Assembly (NCBI GenBank): GCA_937936675.1
Contig: CALDDL010000287.1
Span: 1 to 5,078, forward strand
Origin: an uncultured bacterium
GTDB lineage: Bacteria; Bacteroidota; Ignavibacteria; Ignavibacteriales; Melioribacteraceae
Reading direction: 5' to 3'
DNA length: 5,078 nt
The stretch's first letter is position 1. Each line of letters starts with the position of its first letter. Of this stretch, positions 1 through 5,078 are shown in pieces. Both the position numbers and the translations under genes were made by a program. The notes below the pieces were generated by a model. It did not search any database and was not told the DNA's origin. It worked only from the letters and a program-made list of their open reading frames with translations.

Positions 1-608
1 CCGCTTAATAAACTCATCTCTTGAATTGCATCGTTATTAATCTGAGTAGCCAATCCGCCCAATAATGGGTCTTGTACATACATACCATCTACCATATAAG
101 CAACTTCATTAGATCTTCCGCCTCTTATATGAAGATTAGAGCCGCTCCCCACTACTCCCGCCTGCATCGAAAGCAGATCAGTAAAACTTGCTACCGGAAG
201 TGCTTCAATTTCGTCTCTCGTCATTACCGATACCGAACTTGTAATATCCTTTTGAATCATCGGTGTTTGTGAGGATACTATAATTTCACCCACTTCGATC
301 GTTGTGGGCTCTAAGGAATAGTTTAATGATGTAGTTCTATCAACTATTATATTGAGATCATTTATAATAACTGTCTTATAACCGATAGAACTAATCTTGA
401 CCGTATATTTGCCTGGAGGAATATTGAGTATTACAAAATTTCCGTCAACATCTGTTGCCGCGCCATAGTTGGTACCCGTTATCACTACGTTCGCCCCAAT
501 TAACGGTTCTTTTGTTTGCGAATCAATTAGTCTGCCGGCAATTTTTCCTGTCGTACCGGCATTAATGATTCCCGTGATTAACAATAAAAATAAAAAAACT
601 TTTTTCAC
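1..608 (-). CDS. TonB-dependent receptor, N-terminal part (CarboxypepD-regulatory-like domain plus plug); 3' end outside window
   Basis: This is the start of an outer-membrane TonB-dependent receptor that would import a ligand using proton-motive force passed on by TonB. The visible part is 202 residues plus two bases. It opens with a signal peptide (KK then a hydrophobic run to about residue 18). A carboxypeptidase-regulatory-like beta-sandwich follows at about 22-103, with the family pattern 'GRLIDSQTKEPLIGANV', 'ATDVDGNF' and 'PPGKYTV'. A possible TonB-box-like stretch 'EVGEIIVSS' lies near 105-113. The plug domain runs from about 117 to the window edge and contains 'HIRGGRSNEVAYMVDG' (160-175). 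The start is GTG at 606-608: it has a well-placed AGGAG, begins the signal peptide, and no in-frame ATG occurs until residue 117. There is no STN signalling domain ahead of the regulatory domain, so sigma/anti-sigma control is unlikely. The gene begins 12 bp after the RpiR-type gene, so it is probably cotranscribed. The barrel lies off the left edge and the substrate cannot be read from this part. Confidence 0.93.
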   Translation of the reverse strand, partial: MKKVFLFLLLITGIINAGTTGKIAGRLIDSQTKEPLIGANVVITGTNYGAATDVDGNFVILNIPPGKYTVKISSIGYKTVIINDLNIIVDRTTSLNYSLEPTTIEVGEIIVSSQTPMIQKDITSSVSVMTRDEIEALPVASFTDLLSMQAGVVGSGSNLHIRGGRSNEVAYMVDGMYVQDPLLGGLATQINNDAIQEMSLLS

Positions 609-613
609 TTTTA

Positions 614-618
614 CTCCT
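614..618 (-). promoter_or_regulatory. Ribosome binding site of the TonB-dependent receptor gene
   Basis: AGGAG on the minus strand, 5 bases before the GTG start codon at 608-606. It fills most of the 12-bp gap after the regulator's stop codon. It supports the non-ATG start and leaves no room for a separate promoter in the gap. Confidence 0.8.
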
Positions 619-620
619 GT

Positions 621-1499
621 TTACTGATTTTCAGAGTGTGAATCGACTATTACCATACCCTGCATTTCCGCTATCTTATTTAATTCCGATAGCATCTTTT
701 TTGCTTTTGTTTTATTGCGAAGCGCACACTCGGTAGTAATTGCATTTATCAATACCGATATCGCCGCAAATGAATTTGTAAATAATAAATTTTCGCTTTT
801 CACTACTAGATTAGCATTTGAAGAAAATGTAATCGGAGAAGCATTGCTATTGGTGATTGATATTACTTTTATCTTTTTCTTCTTTGCATATTTTGCCGCA
901 TCGAGTGTCTCTATCGAATATGGCATAAATGACAAAGCAATAATAAGATCACTGCTATTCAAAAAAATTAATTGTTCTAAAAATGTACTATGACTATGGC
1001 TAAGTGCATAAGCATCAATAGAAACTTGATTCAATTGATATGCAAGCATTTGAGCCAACAAATTAGATACTCCGAGACCAACTGTATATACTCGCTTTGC
1101 TTTTAATATCATTTTAATTGTTGAATCGAAATAATCTCTATCTATTTGGGTTAAGGTTTCATTGATGTTTTTTATATCCTGATTGGCAATAATTGTAAGA
1201 GTATCGTCTTCGGTGGCAGTGGAATCTAAGAGCGAGAAAATCTCTTTATTCGAGATATGATTCTGAAGCTCTTTCGATATCTCCTCTCGCATTTCGAGGA
1301 ATCCGAGAAATCCGATTCTTTGAGCAAAACGAACAACTGAGGCAACGCTTGTTCGCGTTGCCTCTGAAATATCCTGCACTGAATAAAAAGGAATCTTATC
1401 GAAATTATTAATAAAGAAATCAGCCAATTTTTTATGGTTCTTTGGCAGGTCCGGATAATATTTCTGAATTCTTGATTTTATTTCTTTAAATCGTGCCAT
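621..1499 (-). CDS. MurR/RpiR-family transcriptional regulator (HTH + SIS domain)
   Basis: A 292-residue cytoplasmic DNA-binding regulator, full length for the family (about 280-300). The N-terminal RpiR helix-turn-helix domain covers about residues 5-80. Its recognition region includes 'VQDISEATRTSVASVVRFAQ' (41-60), followed by 'RIGFLGFLEMREEI', the usual RpiR layout. The SIS domain covers about 130-260 and begins 'KRVYTVGLGVSNLLAQ' (135-150). Most characterised family members bind a sugar phosphate through a Ser-rich SxSG-type motif. Here the equivalent strand reads 'LSFMPYS' (189-195), so the glycine and second serine of the usual motif are not conserved and the ligand may not be a phosphosugar. 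The start ATG overlaps the stop of the upstream gene (TAATG, one shared base) and has no clear Shine-Dalgarno, so it is probably translated by coupling. Its place inside the operon suggests it controls this locus, by inference. Whether it activates or represses cannot be told. Confidence 0.93.
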   Translation of the reverse strand: MARFKEIKSRIQKYYPDLPKNHKKLADFFINNFDKIPFYSVQDISEATRTSVASVVRFAQRIGFLGFLEMREEISKELQNHISNKEIFSLLDSTATEDDTLTIIANQDIKNINETLTQIDRDYFDSTIKMILKAKRVYTVGLGVSNLLAQMLAYQLNQVSIDAYALSHSHSTFLEQLIFLNSSDLIIALSFMPYSIETLDAAKYAKKKKIKVISITNSNASPITFSSNANLVVKSENLLFTNSFAAISVLINAITTECALRNKTKAKKMLSELNKIAEMQGMVIVDSHSENQ

Positions 1500-1501
1500 T
1501 A
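1497..1501 (-). promoter_or_regulatory. TAATG stop/start overlap (secreted protein into regulator)
   Basis: On the minus strand the TAA stop of the secreted protein (1501-1499) and the ATG of the regulator (1499-1497) share one base. The 20 bases before the ATG hold no recognisable Shine-Dalgarno. Re-initiation by ribosomes finishing the upstream gene is the likely way the regulator is translated, which would tie its level to that gene. Confidence 0.7.
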
Positions 1502-3406
1502 TTTTATCAATGTCATTTTCTTTGTAATTAAGTTATCGCCTACCGATAATGTATATATATACATTCCACTCGATAATTGACTTGCATTAAAATCTACCGT
1601 ATAATTTCCGGCTTCAAAATTGCTATTAACTAATTCAGAAACCAATTGTCCTAATACATTAAATACTTTCAAGGATACATTGCTTCTTTCTGGCAATGTA
1701 AAACTGATCTTTGTAGCAGGATTAAATGGATTGGGATAGTTTTGTGATAATGTATATTCACTCGGAATTAATTCATTATTTTTTTCGACTTTTGAAAGAG
1801 TCGCTTGATATTTTGCTACGGCTTCAGTCATAGCATTTTTCATTTCTACTTCAGTGGTGCCATAAGCTACTGCCAAGTAAAATGCTTTTGACGCTCCTTT
1901 TTCCAAAGTGAATTTTGAACCTAAGAAGAAAAGAACTGCCCCGTCTGCACCGGATGCAAAATCATTAACATCTACTCCACCTTGTAGGTGAGGATAAATT
2001 TCTGTATCAGTGGAATCATATCCATCATACCAATCAATTGATTTTAATAAGGTTAAGTCATCATTTAGAAGTTTTAAGCCCACGGTTGATGAAGCAGGTC
2101 CCAAATTTGAATAGAATATTTTATTATTAGGATCGAATTTATTGATCTCAAATCCATAAGAGCCGTCAAGCTGCACTATTAATTCACCGCCGAAATAAAA
2201 ATCAGAAACCGAAGCTTCTTTATTTATAACCGTATATTTAGCGATTCCAAAACTTCCCGTATTCCAGAGATATGTATTTACATCCACTTCTACATTGGGA
2301 GGGAGCTCGGAATAATTATTATCGGTTCTTGTGAATGCTTCAAAATCGCTGAAGAATGGAGAGCCCACTTCTTTTGCTCCACCTGAACCTGCCACTGAGT
2401 CGGCATCTTCATTAAATGAAAATACTTGTGTTCCTTCTACAACTAATGCTGATAATCGATCTATATGTCTATTGCCCGAGGCTACATCATAAATTCTTAC
2501 TCTTCCGGCATTCGTTAAAGGAAATTCAACTTTATCATTTACCAATGTAGTTGTTCCGTCAACCTTTAAATTAAATACAGCATTGTATTTAGACATTGCT
2601 TCTACCATCCCTTCTTTCATTTCCTTCTCGGAAGTGCCATAAGATACGGCTACATAAAATTCTTTTGAAGCACCGGCAGCAAGTACGAATTCACTTCCTG
2701 CAAATAACATTACAGAGCCATCTGCGGTCGATGTTACAAATTCAGTTGACTGAATTCCGCTTCCCAAATGTCCGTATAGAACCGCATCATCTGAATCATA
2801 TCCGCTAAACCAATCGATGGTCTTAAACATTGATAATGCATCATTTAGCAATCTAAATCCAACGTTAGAAGCTTTGTCGGGACTTTGAAAATAAAATGCT
2901 TTTGTCTTTGGATCAAAATTAGTGAGCTCAAATCCGTAATTTCCTGCGGGCTGAGGTATAATCTCGCCCCCAAATCGGAATGTCTCGGTGGTTGCTTCTT
3001 TATTTATTACCGTGAATTTTACTATTCCGTAGTTTCCATTGCTCCAGAGATAATTATTTACATCAACTTCCACATTTGGAGGAGCTGATGAATAACTATT
3101 ATCCGTTCTTGTCATAGCTTCAAAATCGCTATGCATCGGATTTGCTACCGTAACGGCACCTTCAGTACCGGTAACTTTATCAGCGTCCGCATTAAAAGCA
3201 AATACTTGATTCTGTTTTCCAAAAACCATTGCCGAGAAACGGTCTAGCTGTCTTGTGTTCGTTGCCTTATCTGTTAAGCGCACTCTTCCTGCGCTTGATA
3301 AAGCAAGTATTACTTTATCATTTGTTAATGTCTGTGCAAGTAGAGATTGACCAACAAATAGAGATGCTAAAAGAATAAATGAAAAAAAGTTGATTAATTT
3401 TTTCAT
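1499..3406 (-). CDS. Secreted protein with two tandem ~260-residue modules and a C-terminal type IX secretion sorting domain
   Basis: A 635-residue exported protein. Residues 1-25 form a signal peptide (KK, hydrophobic core, 'SLLAQ'), so it crosses the inner membrane by Sec. Two homologous modules follow, about 28-280 and 288-540, aligned at an offset of 260-261 residues. Shared motifs are 'AGRVR' (39-43/300-304), 'FNxDAD' (71-76/331-336), 'PPNVEVDVN' (109-117/369-377), 'NYLW'/'TYLW', 'TVINKEA' (132-138/392-398), 'IDW(F/Y)xGYDS' (197-205/457-465) and a final YGT plus EMK helix. I do not recognise the module family. Its aromatic and acidic make-up would suit a beta-sandwich that binds a ligand or metal, but that is a guess. 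The end, about 548-635, is a type A sorting domain ('YTLSQNYPNPFNPATKISF', 'NVLGQLV', 'LSSGMYIYTL', 'KKMTLIK'), which directs the protein through the type IX system to the cell surface or medium. No catalytic motif was identified. The start is fixed by AAGGAGG 4 bases upstream and by the signal peptide. Confidence 0.9.
   Translation of the reverse strand: MKKLINFFSFILLASLFVGQSLLAQTLTNDKVILALSSAGRVRLTDKATNTRQLDRFSAMVFGKQNQVFAFNADADKVTGTEGAVTVANPMHSDFEAMTRTDNSYSSAPPNVEVDVNNYLWSNGNYGIVKFTVINKEATTETFRFGGEIIPQPAGNYGFELTNFDPKTKAFYFQSPDKASNVGFRLLNDALSMFKTIDWFSGYDSDDAVLYGHLGSGIQSTEFVTSTADGSVMLFAGSEFVLAAGASKEFYVAVSYGTSEKEMKEGMVEAMSKYNAVFNLKVDGTTTLVNDKVEFPLTNAGRVRIYDVASGNRHIDRLSALVVEGTQVFSFNEDADSVAGSGGAKEVGSPFFSDFEAFTRTDNNYSELPPNVEVDVNTYLWNTGSFGIAKYTVINKEASVSDFYFGGELIVQLDGSYGFEINKFDPNNKIFYSNLGPASSTVGLKLLNDDLTLLKSIDWYDGYDSTDTEIYPHLQGGVDVNDFASGADGAVLFFLGSKFTLEKGASKAFYLAVAYGTTEVEMKNAMTEAVAKYQATLSKVEKNNELIPSEYTLSQNYPNPFNPATKISFTLPERSNVSLKVFNVLGQLVSELVNSNFEAGNYTVDFNASQLSSGMYIYTLSVGDNLITKKMTLIK
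1502..1768 (-). other. Type IX secretion (Por) C-terminal sorting domain, coding segment
   Basis: Encodes about residues 547-635 of the secreted protein. It carries the hallmark 'NYPNPFNPATKISFTLPE' (556-573), then 'VFNVLGQLV', an AGxYxVxF strand, 'LSSGMYIYTL' and a terminal KKMTLIK. This domain is known to be recognised by the type IX secretion machinery and usually removed or anchored on export. The NPFNP form is especially common in Ignavibacteria and relatives, and is the best taxonomic clue in the window. Confidence 0.93.
1787..2545 (-). repeat. Second copy of the tandem module in the secreted protein
   Basis: Encodes about residues 288-540. It aligns to the first copy at 2567-3325 with a DNA offset of exactly 780 bp over much of its length (for example the shared 'caaaatcgct' at 2341 and 3121). 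The best stretch, residues 359-398 against 99-138, matches at about 30 of 40 positions by eye. The DNA has diverged well beyond a recent duplication, so both copies have probably been kept by selection. Confidence 0.9.
2567..3325 (-). repeat. First copy of the tandem module in the secreted protein
   Basis: Encodes about residues 28-280, directly after the signal peptide. It shares an ordered set of motifs with the second copy: AGRVR, FNxDAD, PPNVEVDVN, TVINKEA, IDWxxGYDS. A one-residue indel between residues about 55 and 68 shifts the offset from 261 to 260. This is an ancient internal duplication, not a mobile repeat. Confidence 0.9.
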
Positions 3407-3410
3407 CCTG

Positions 3411-3417
3411 CCTCCTT
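3411..3417 (-). promoter_or_regulatory. Strong Shine-Dalgarno of the secreted protein gene
   Basis: AAGGAGG on the minus strand, 4 bases before the ATG at 3406. It is the strongest ribosome binding site in the window and lies in the 21-bp gap after the transporter stop codon (3430-3428). This suggests the secreted protein is made at a higher level than its neighbours from the same transcript. Confidence 0.85.
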
Positions 3418-3427
3418 GTTATTTTAG

Positions 3428-4831
3428 TTATTGCCAATTAATAAGATTCGGCGGCACCAATAAAGCGAAGCCGAGCAAAAATAAAATTATCATCAATGGT
3501 AAAGCCCATTTAGCCCATTTTTCCCAAGGCACCCGCGCCATTGAAAGCGCACCCATCGTAACTGCCGATGTGGGAATTATAATATTTGTTAATTCGCCCA
3601 ATTGAAAAGCAAGTATCGAAGTTTGACGCGACACTCCTACTATATCAGAAAGCGGAGCCATTATCGGCATCGTTAATGCTGCCTGTCCGCTTCCCGAATG
3701 TATAAAAAAGTTTATTACCGACTGAATTAAAAACATTTTTTGTGAAGCGAATATCGGTGATGATGAATCTACAAACGGAGCTAAAGAATATAAAAGCGTA
3801 TCGATTATATGTGCATCTCTCGAGATCACTAGTGTTGCTCTTGCCAAAGCAATTATTAAAGCCGTACCTACTAAGTCTTTCGCTCCTTCGATAAATGCTT
3901 TTACAAATTCTTCACTCTTTAATCTCCCCGCTATTCCTGCTGCAATTCCCATTACAAAAAACATTGCCGCTATCTCTTCTATAAACCATGCAAATTCTAT
4001 TACGCCAACTACTAAAATTATTAATGAAACTAAAAACGTAATTAATACTAATTTGTGTCTTAAGTTCAGAACTCCATTTACTTCTCCACCTTTTAGAAGA
4101 TCGAAATGTTCTGTTCTTCTTCTTTCATTATCAGATTCATACATAGGACTAATAGAAGGATTTTTCTTTAATCTCTTTAAATAATAAACTATAAATAAAA
4201 CTGCGGTTATATTTGCGAAGAACCATACGATTAATCTATACTCAATACCCGAGAATAGCGGCACTCCGGCAATCCCTTGCGCTATCCCTACATTGAATGG
4301 ATTAAGGAATGCACTCGCAAATCCGATATGAGCACCTACCAATGGTATCGCCACTCCCGTTATCGAATCATATCCGAGAGCAAGACAGATCGGTACGGTA
4401 ATAAGCACGAACGGTATGATCTCTTCATTCATACCGAATGTCGCCCCGCCGAGTGAAAAAATTGTAATAAGAACCGGAATAAAAAGTACCTTTAATGCTT
4501 TTGAATTCTCGTGTGCTTTTACAAGTTTATAAATTCCCTCATTTATAGCTCCTGTCCTTTGCACAACGTTAAACGCACCTCCCACGATTAAAATAAAAGC
4601 AATAATCGTAGCTGCTTCCACGAATCCCTTTATCGGAGATGTGAATAGCGCATCTATTCCTTGAGGTGAACTGGGAATATACTTAAATGAATTCGGGACT
4701 ACTACTTCTCGTCCATTTACTTCGGCTCGCTCGTATTCTCCGCCCGGTACTACCCATGTAAGTGCTGCTATTATTACCAATAACGAAAAAATCAGAATAT
4801 ATGTATTAGGTACTTTTAGCTTCCACTTCAT
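3428..4831 (-). CDS. yfcC: YfcC-family (ion transporter superfamily) inner-membrane carrier
   Basis: A 467-residue polytopic membrane protein of the YfcC/C4-dicarboxylate anaerobic carrier-like family, full length for the group. It starts with the family opening 'KVPNTYILIFSLLVIIAALTWVVPGGEYER' spread over residues 6-35. Some ten to twelve hydrophobic segments follow: near 10-29, 66-90, 113-133, 137-153, 158-180, 199-218, 260-280, 283-301, 315-335, 362-378, 385-420 (possibly a re-entrant pair) and 441-462. A charged cytoplasmic loop lies at about 220-258. Family signatures are 'GGATFGMNEEIIPF' (128-141), 'ASAFLNPFNVGIAQGIAGVP' (172-191) and 'HSGSGQAALTMPIMAPLSDI' (378-397), followed by 'NIIIPTS'. 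Family substrates are poorly defined; members are often linked to amino acids, arginine/ornithine or dicarboxylates. The four-base overlap with the cyanophycinase-like gene suggests uptake of its products (aspartyl-arginine dipeptides or arginine), which is inference. Dicarboxylate transport is the alternative. Confidence 0.9.
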   Translation of the reverse strand: MKWKLKVPNTYILIFSLLVIIAALTWVVPGGEYERAEVNGREVVVPNSFKYIPSSPQGIDALFTSPIKGFVEAATIIAFILIVGGAFNVVQRTGAINEGIYKLVKAHENSKALKVLFIPVLITIFSLGGATFGMNEEIIPFVLITVPICLALGYDSITGVAIPLVGAHIGFASAFLNPFNVGIAQGIAGVPLFSGIEYRLIVWFFANITAVLFIVYYLKRLKKNPSISPMYESDNERRRTEHFDLLKGGEVNGVLNLRHKLVLITFLVSLIILVVGVIEFAWFIEEIAAMFFVMGIAAGIAGRLKSEEFVKAFIEGAKDLVGTALIIALARATLVISRDAHIIDTLLYSLAPFVDSSSPIFASQKMFLIQSVINFFIHSGSGQAALTMPIMAPLSDIVGVSRQTSILAFQLGELTNIIIPTSAVTMGALSMARVPWEKWAKWALPLMIILFLLGFALLVPPNLINWQ

Positions 4832-4840
4832 TTAATCACC
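4828..4840 (-). promoter_or_regulatory. ATGA overlap with an embedded Shine-Dalgarno for the transporter
   Basis: The transporter ATG (4831-4829) and the upstream TGA (4830-4828) overlap as ATGA. Inside the end of the upstream gene, GGTGAT (minus strand, 4840-4835) is complementary to the ATCACC part of the usual 16S rRNA tail. Allowing for that register, the spacing equals a normal 7 bases from an AGGAGG core. Coupled translation of the two genes is likely. Confidence 0.65.
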
Positions 4841-5078
4841 GATCTTTTTTTGAAATCGAATACATCTCCGCTTTGAAGTATATGCATCTTAATATCCGAA
4901 GCCGAAAAAAGTCCATCGGAATTTGTTCGTATGTTTTTTGCTTTCGCTGCATCAAAAATAATTATTGTACTTTCGCCATAAGCTTCTAATTTATTATCAG
5001 GACGAACTATCGCTACTGTCTGTTCATCAATCCCGATTCCGAGTAATTGTGGATGCTCCAATAGCACACTTATTAATC
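4828..5078 (-). CDS. cphB: Cyanophycinase-like peptidase (S51 family), C-terminal fragment; 5' end outside window
   Basis: The last 82 residues of a protein whose frame is open to the right edge. A GTG lies at 5065-5067, but the codons before it read Leu-Ile-Ser in the same family pattern ('LISVLLEHPQLLGIGIDE'), so that GTG is internal and not the start. The segment matches the C-terminus of cyanophycinases: a helix ending 'EHPQLLGIGIDEQTVAIVR', a beta-hairpin with 'KLEAYGESTIIIFD', then 'KMHILQSGDVFDF' near the stop. Cyanophycinase hydrolyses the arginine-aspartate polymer cyanophycin to beta-Asp-Arg dipeptides with a catalytic serine. Family members are about 270-300 residues, so roughly 70 percent, including the catalytic serine and any signal peptide, is not visible. 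The cellular location is therefore unknown. A more general S51 peptidase that cuts other isoaspartyl peptides is the main alternative. The gene overlaps the YfcC-type transporter by four bases, which ties the two functionally. Confidence 0.82.
   Translation of the reverse strand, partial: LISVLLEHPQLLGIGIDEQTVAIVRPDNKLEAYGESTIIIFDAAKAKNIRTNSDGLFSASDIKMHILQSGDVFDFKKRSVIK

Noticed and set aside
72..272. Plus-strand open frame of 66 codons
   Set aside because: It lies entirely inside the receptor gene on the opposite strand, is of low complexity with no domain pattern, and has no ribosome binding site that I can see.
715..993. Plus-strand open frame of 92 codons
   Set aside because: Antisense to the SIS domain of the RpiR-type regulator, whose coding potential is unmistakable. 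The predicted product resembles no family.
2596..3088. Two plus-strand open frames (2596-2808 and 2885-3088)
   Set aside because: Both are antisense to the first module of the secreted protein and show no recognisable domain.
1787..3325. The 780-bp direct repeat as a mobile element or recent duplication
   Set aside because: The copies are in frame within one gene, strongly diverged at DNA level and unaccompanied by terminal inverted repeats or transposase. They are protein domain repeats.
3407..3427. Possible internal promoter or terminator between the transporter and the secreted protein
   Set aside because: The gap is only 21 bp, is largely taken up by the Shine-Dalgarno and shows no hairpin followed by a T run.
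3390..3605. Plus-strand open frame of 71 codons across the transporter/secreted protein junction
   Set aside because: It is antisense to the 3' end of the transporter and the 5' end of the secreted protein gene, both well supported, and has no family resemblance.
5065..5067. GTG as a start codon for a 79-residue small protein
   Set aside because: The upstream in-frame codons continue the cyanophycinase C-terminal pattern to the window edge, so this valine is internal to a longer gene.

Overview
The window is a densely packed, AT-rich piece of bacterial chromosome in which all five genes read on the minus strand. The best guess for the host is the Bacteroidota/Ignavibacteriota side of the tree (Ignavibacterium/Melioribacter-like). 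Two features point there. The protein at 1499-3406 ends in a classic type IX secretion (Por) sorting domain with the 'NYPNPFNPAT' signature. The gene at 1-608 encodes a TonB-dependent receptor that opens with a carboxypeptidase-regulatory-like domain, as SusC-type receptors do.

In transcription order (right to left) the layout is: (1) the C-terminal end of a cyanophycinase-like peptidase (S51 family), 4828-5078, whose N-terminus lies outside the window; (2) a complete YfcC-family inner-membrane transporter, 3428-4831; (3) a 635-residue secreted protein with a signal peptide, two tandem copies of an unrecognised ~260-residue module and a type IX sorting domain, 1499-3406; (4) a complete MurR/RpiR-family regulator with HTH and SIS domains, 621-1499; (5) the first 202 residues of a TonB-dependent outer-membrane receptor, 1-608, which has a GTG start and runs off the left edge.

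The junctions are ATGA (4-base overlap), a 21-bp gap with a strong Shine-Dalgarno, TAATG (1-base overlap) and a 12-bp gap that holds the next ribosome binding site. I see no promoter or terminator between genes and no stretch of even 30 bases without a gene. This looks like the middle of one longer operon whose promoter lies beyond the right edge.

Read together, the genes resemble a polymer/peptide-utilisation locus: a surface protein and a TonB receptor at the outer membrane, a peptidase for beta-aspartyl (cyanophycin-like) polymer, an inner-membrane carrier for the products, and a local regulator. The individual family calls are well supported. The shared substrate is an inference. No RNA genes, insertion sequences, CRISPR arrays or phage features were seen.
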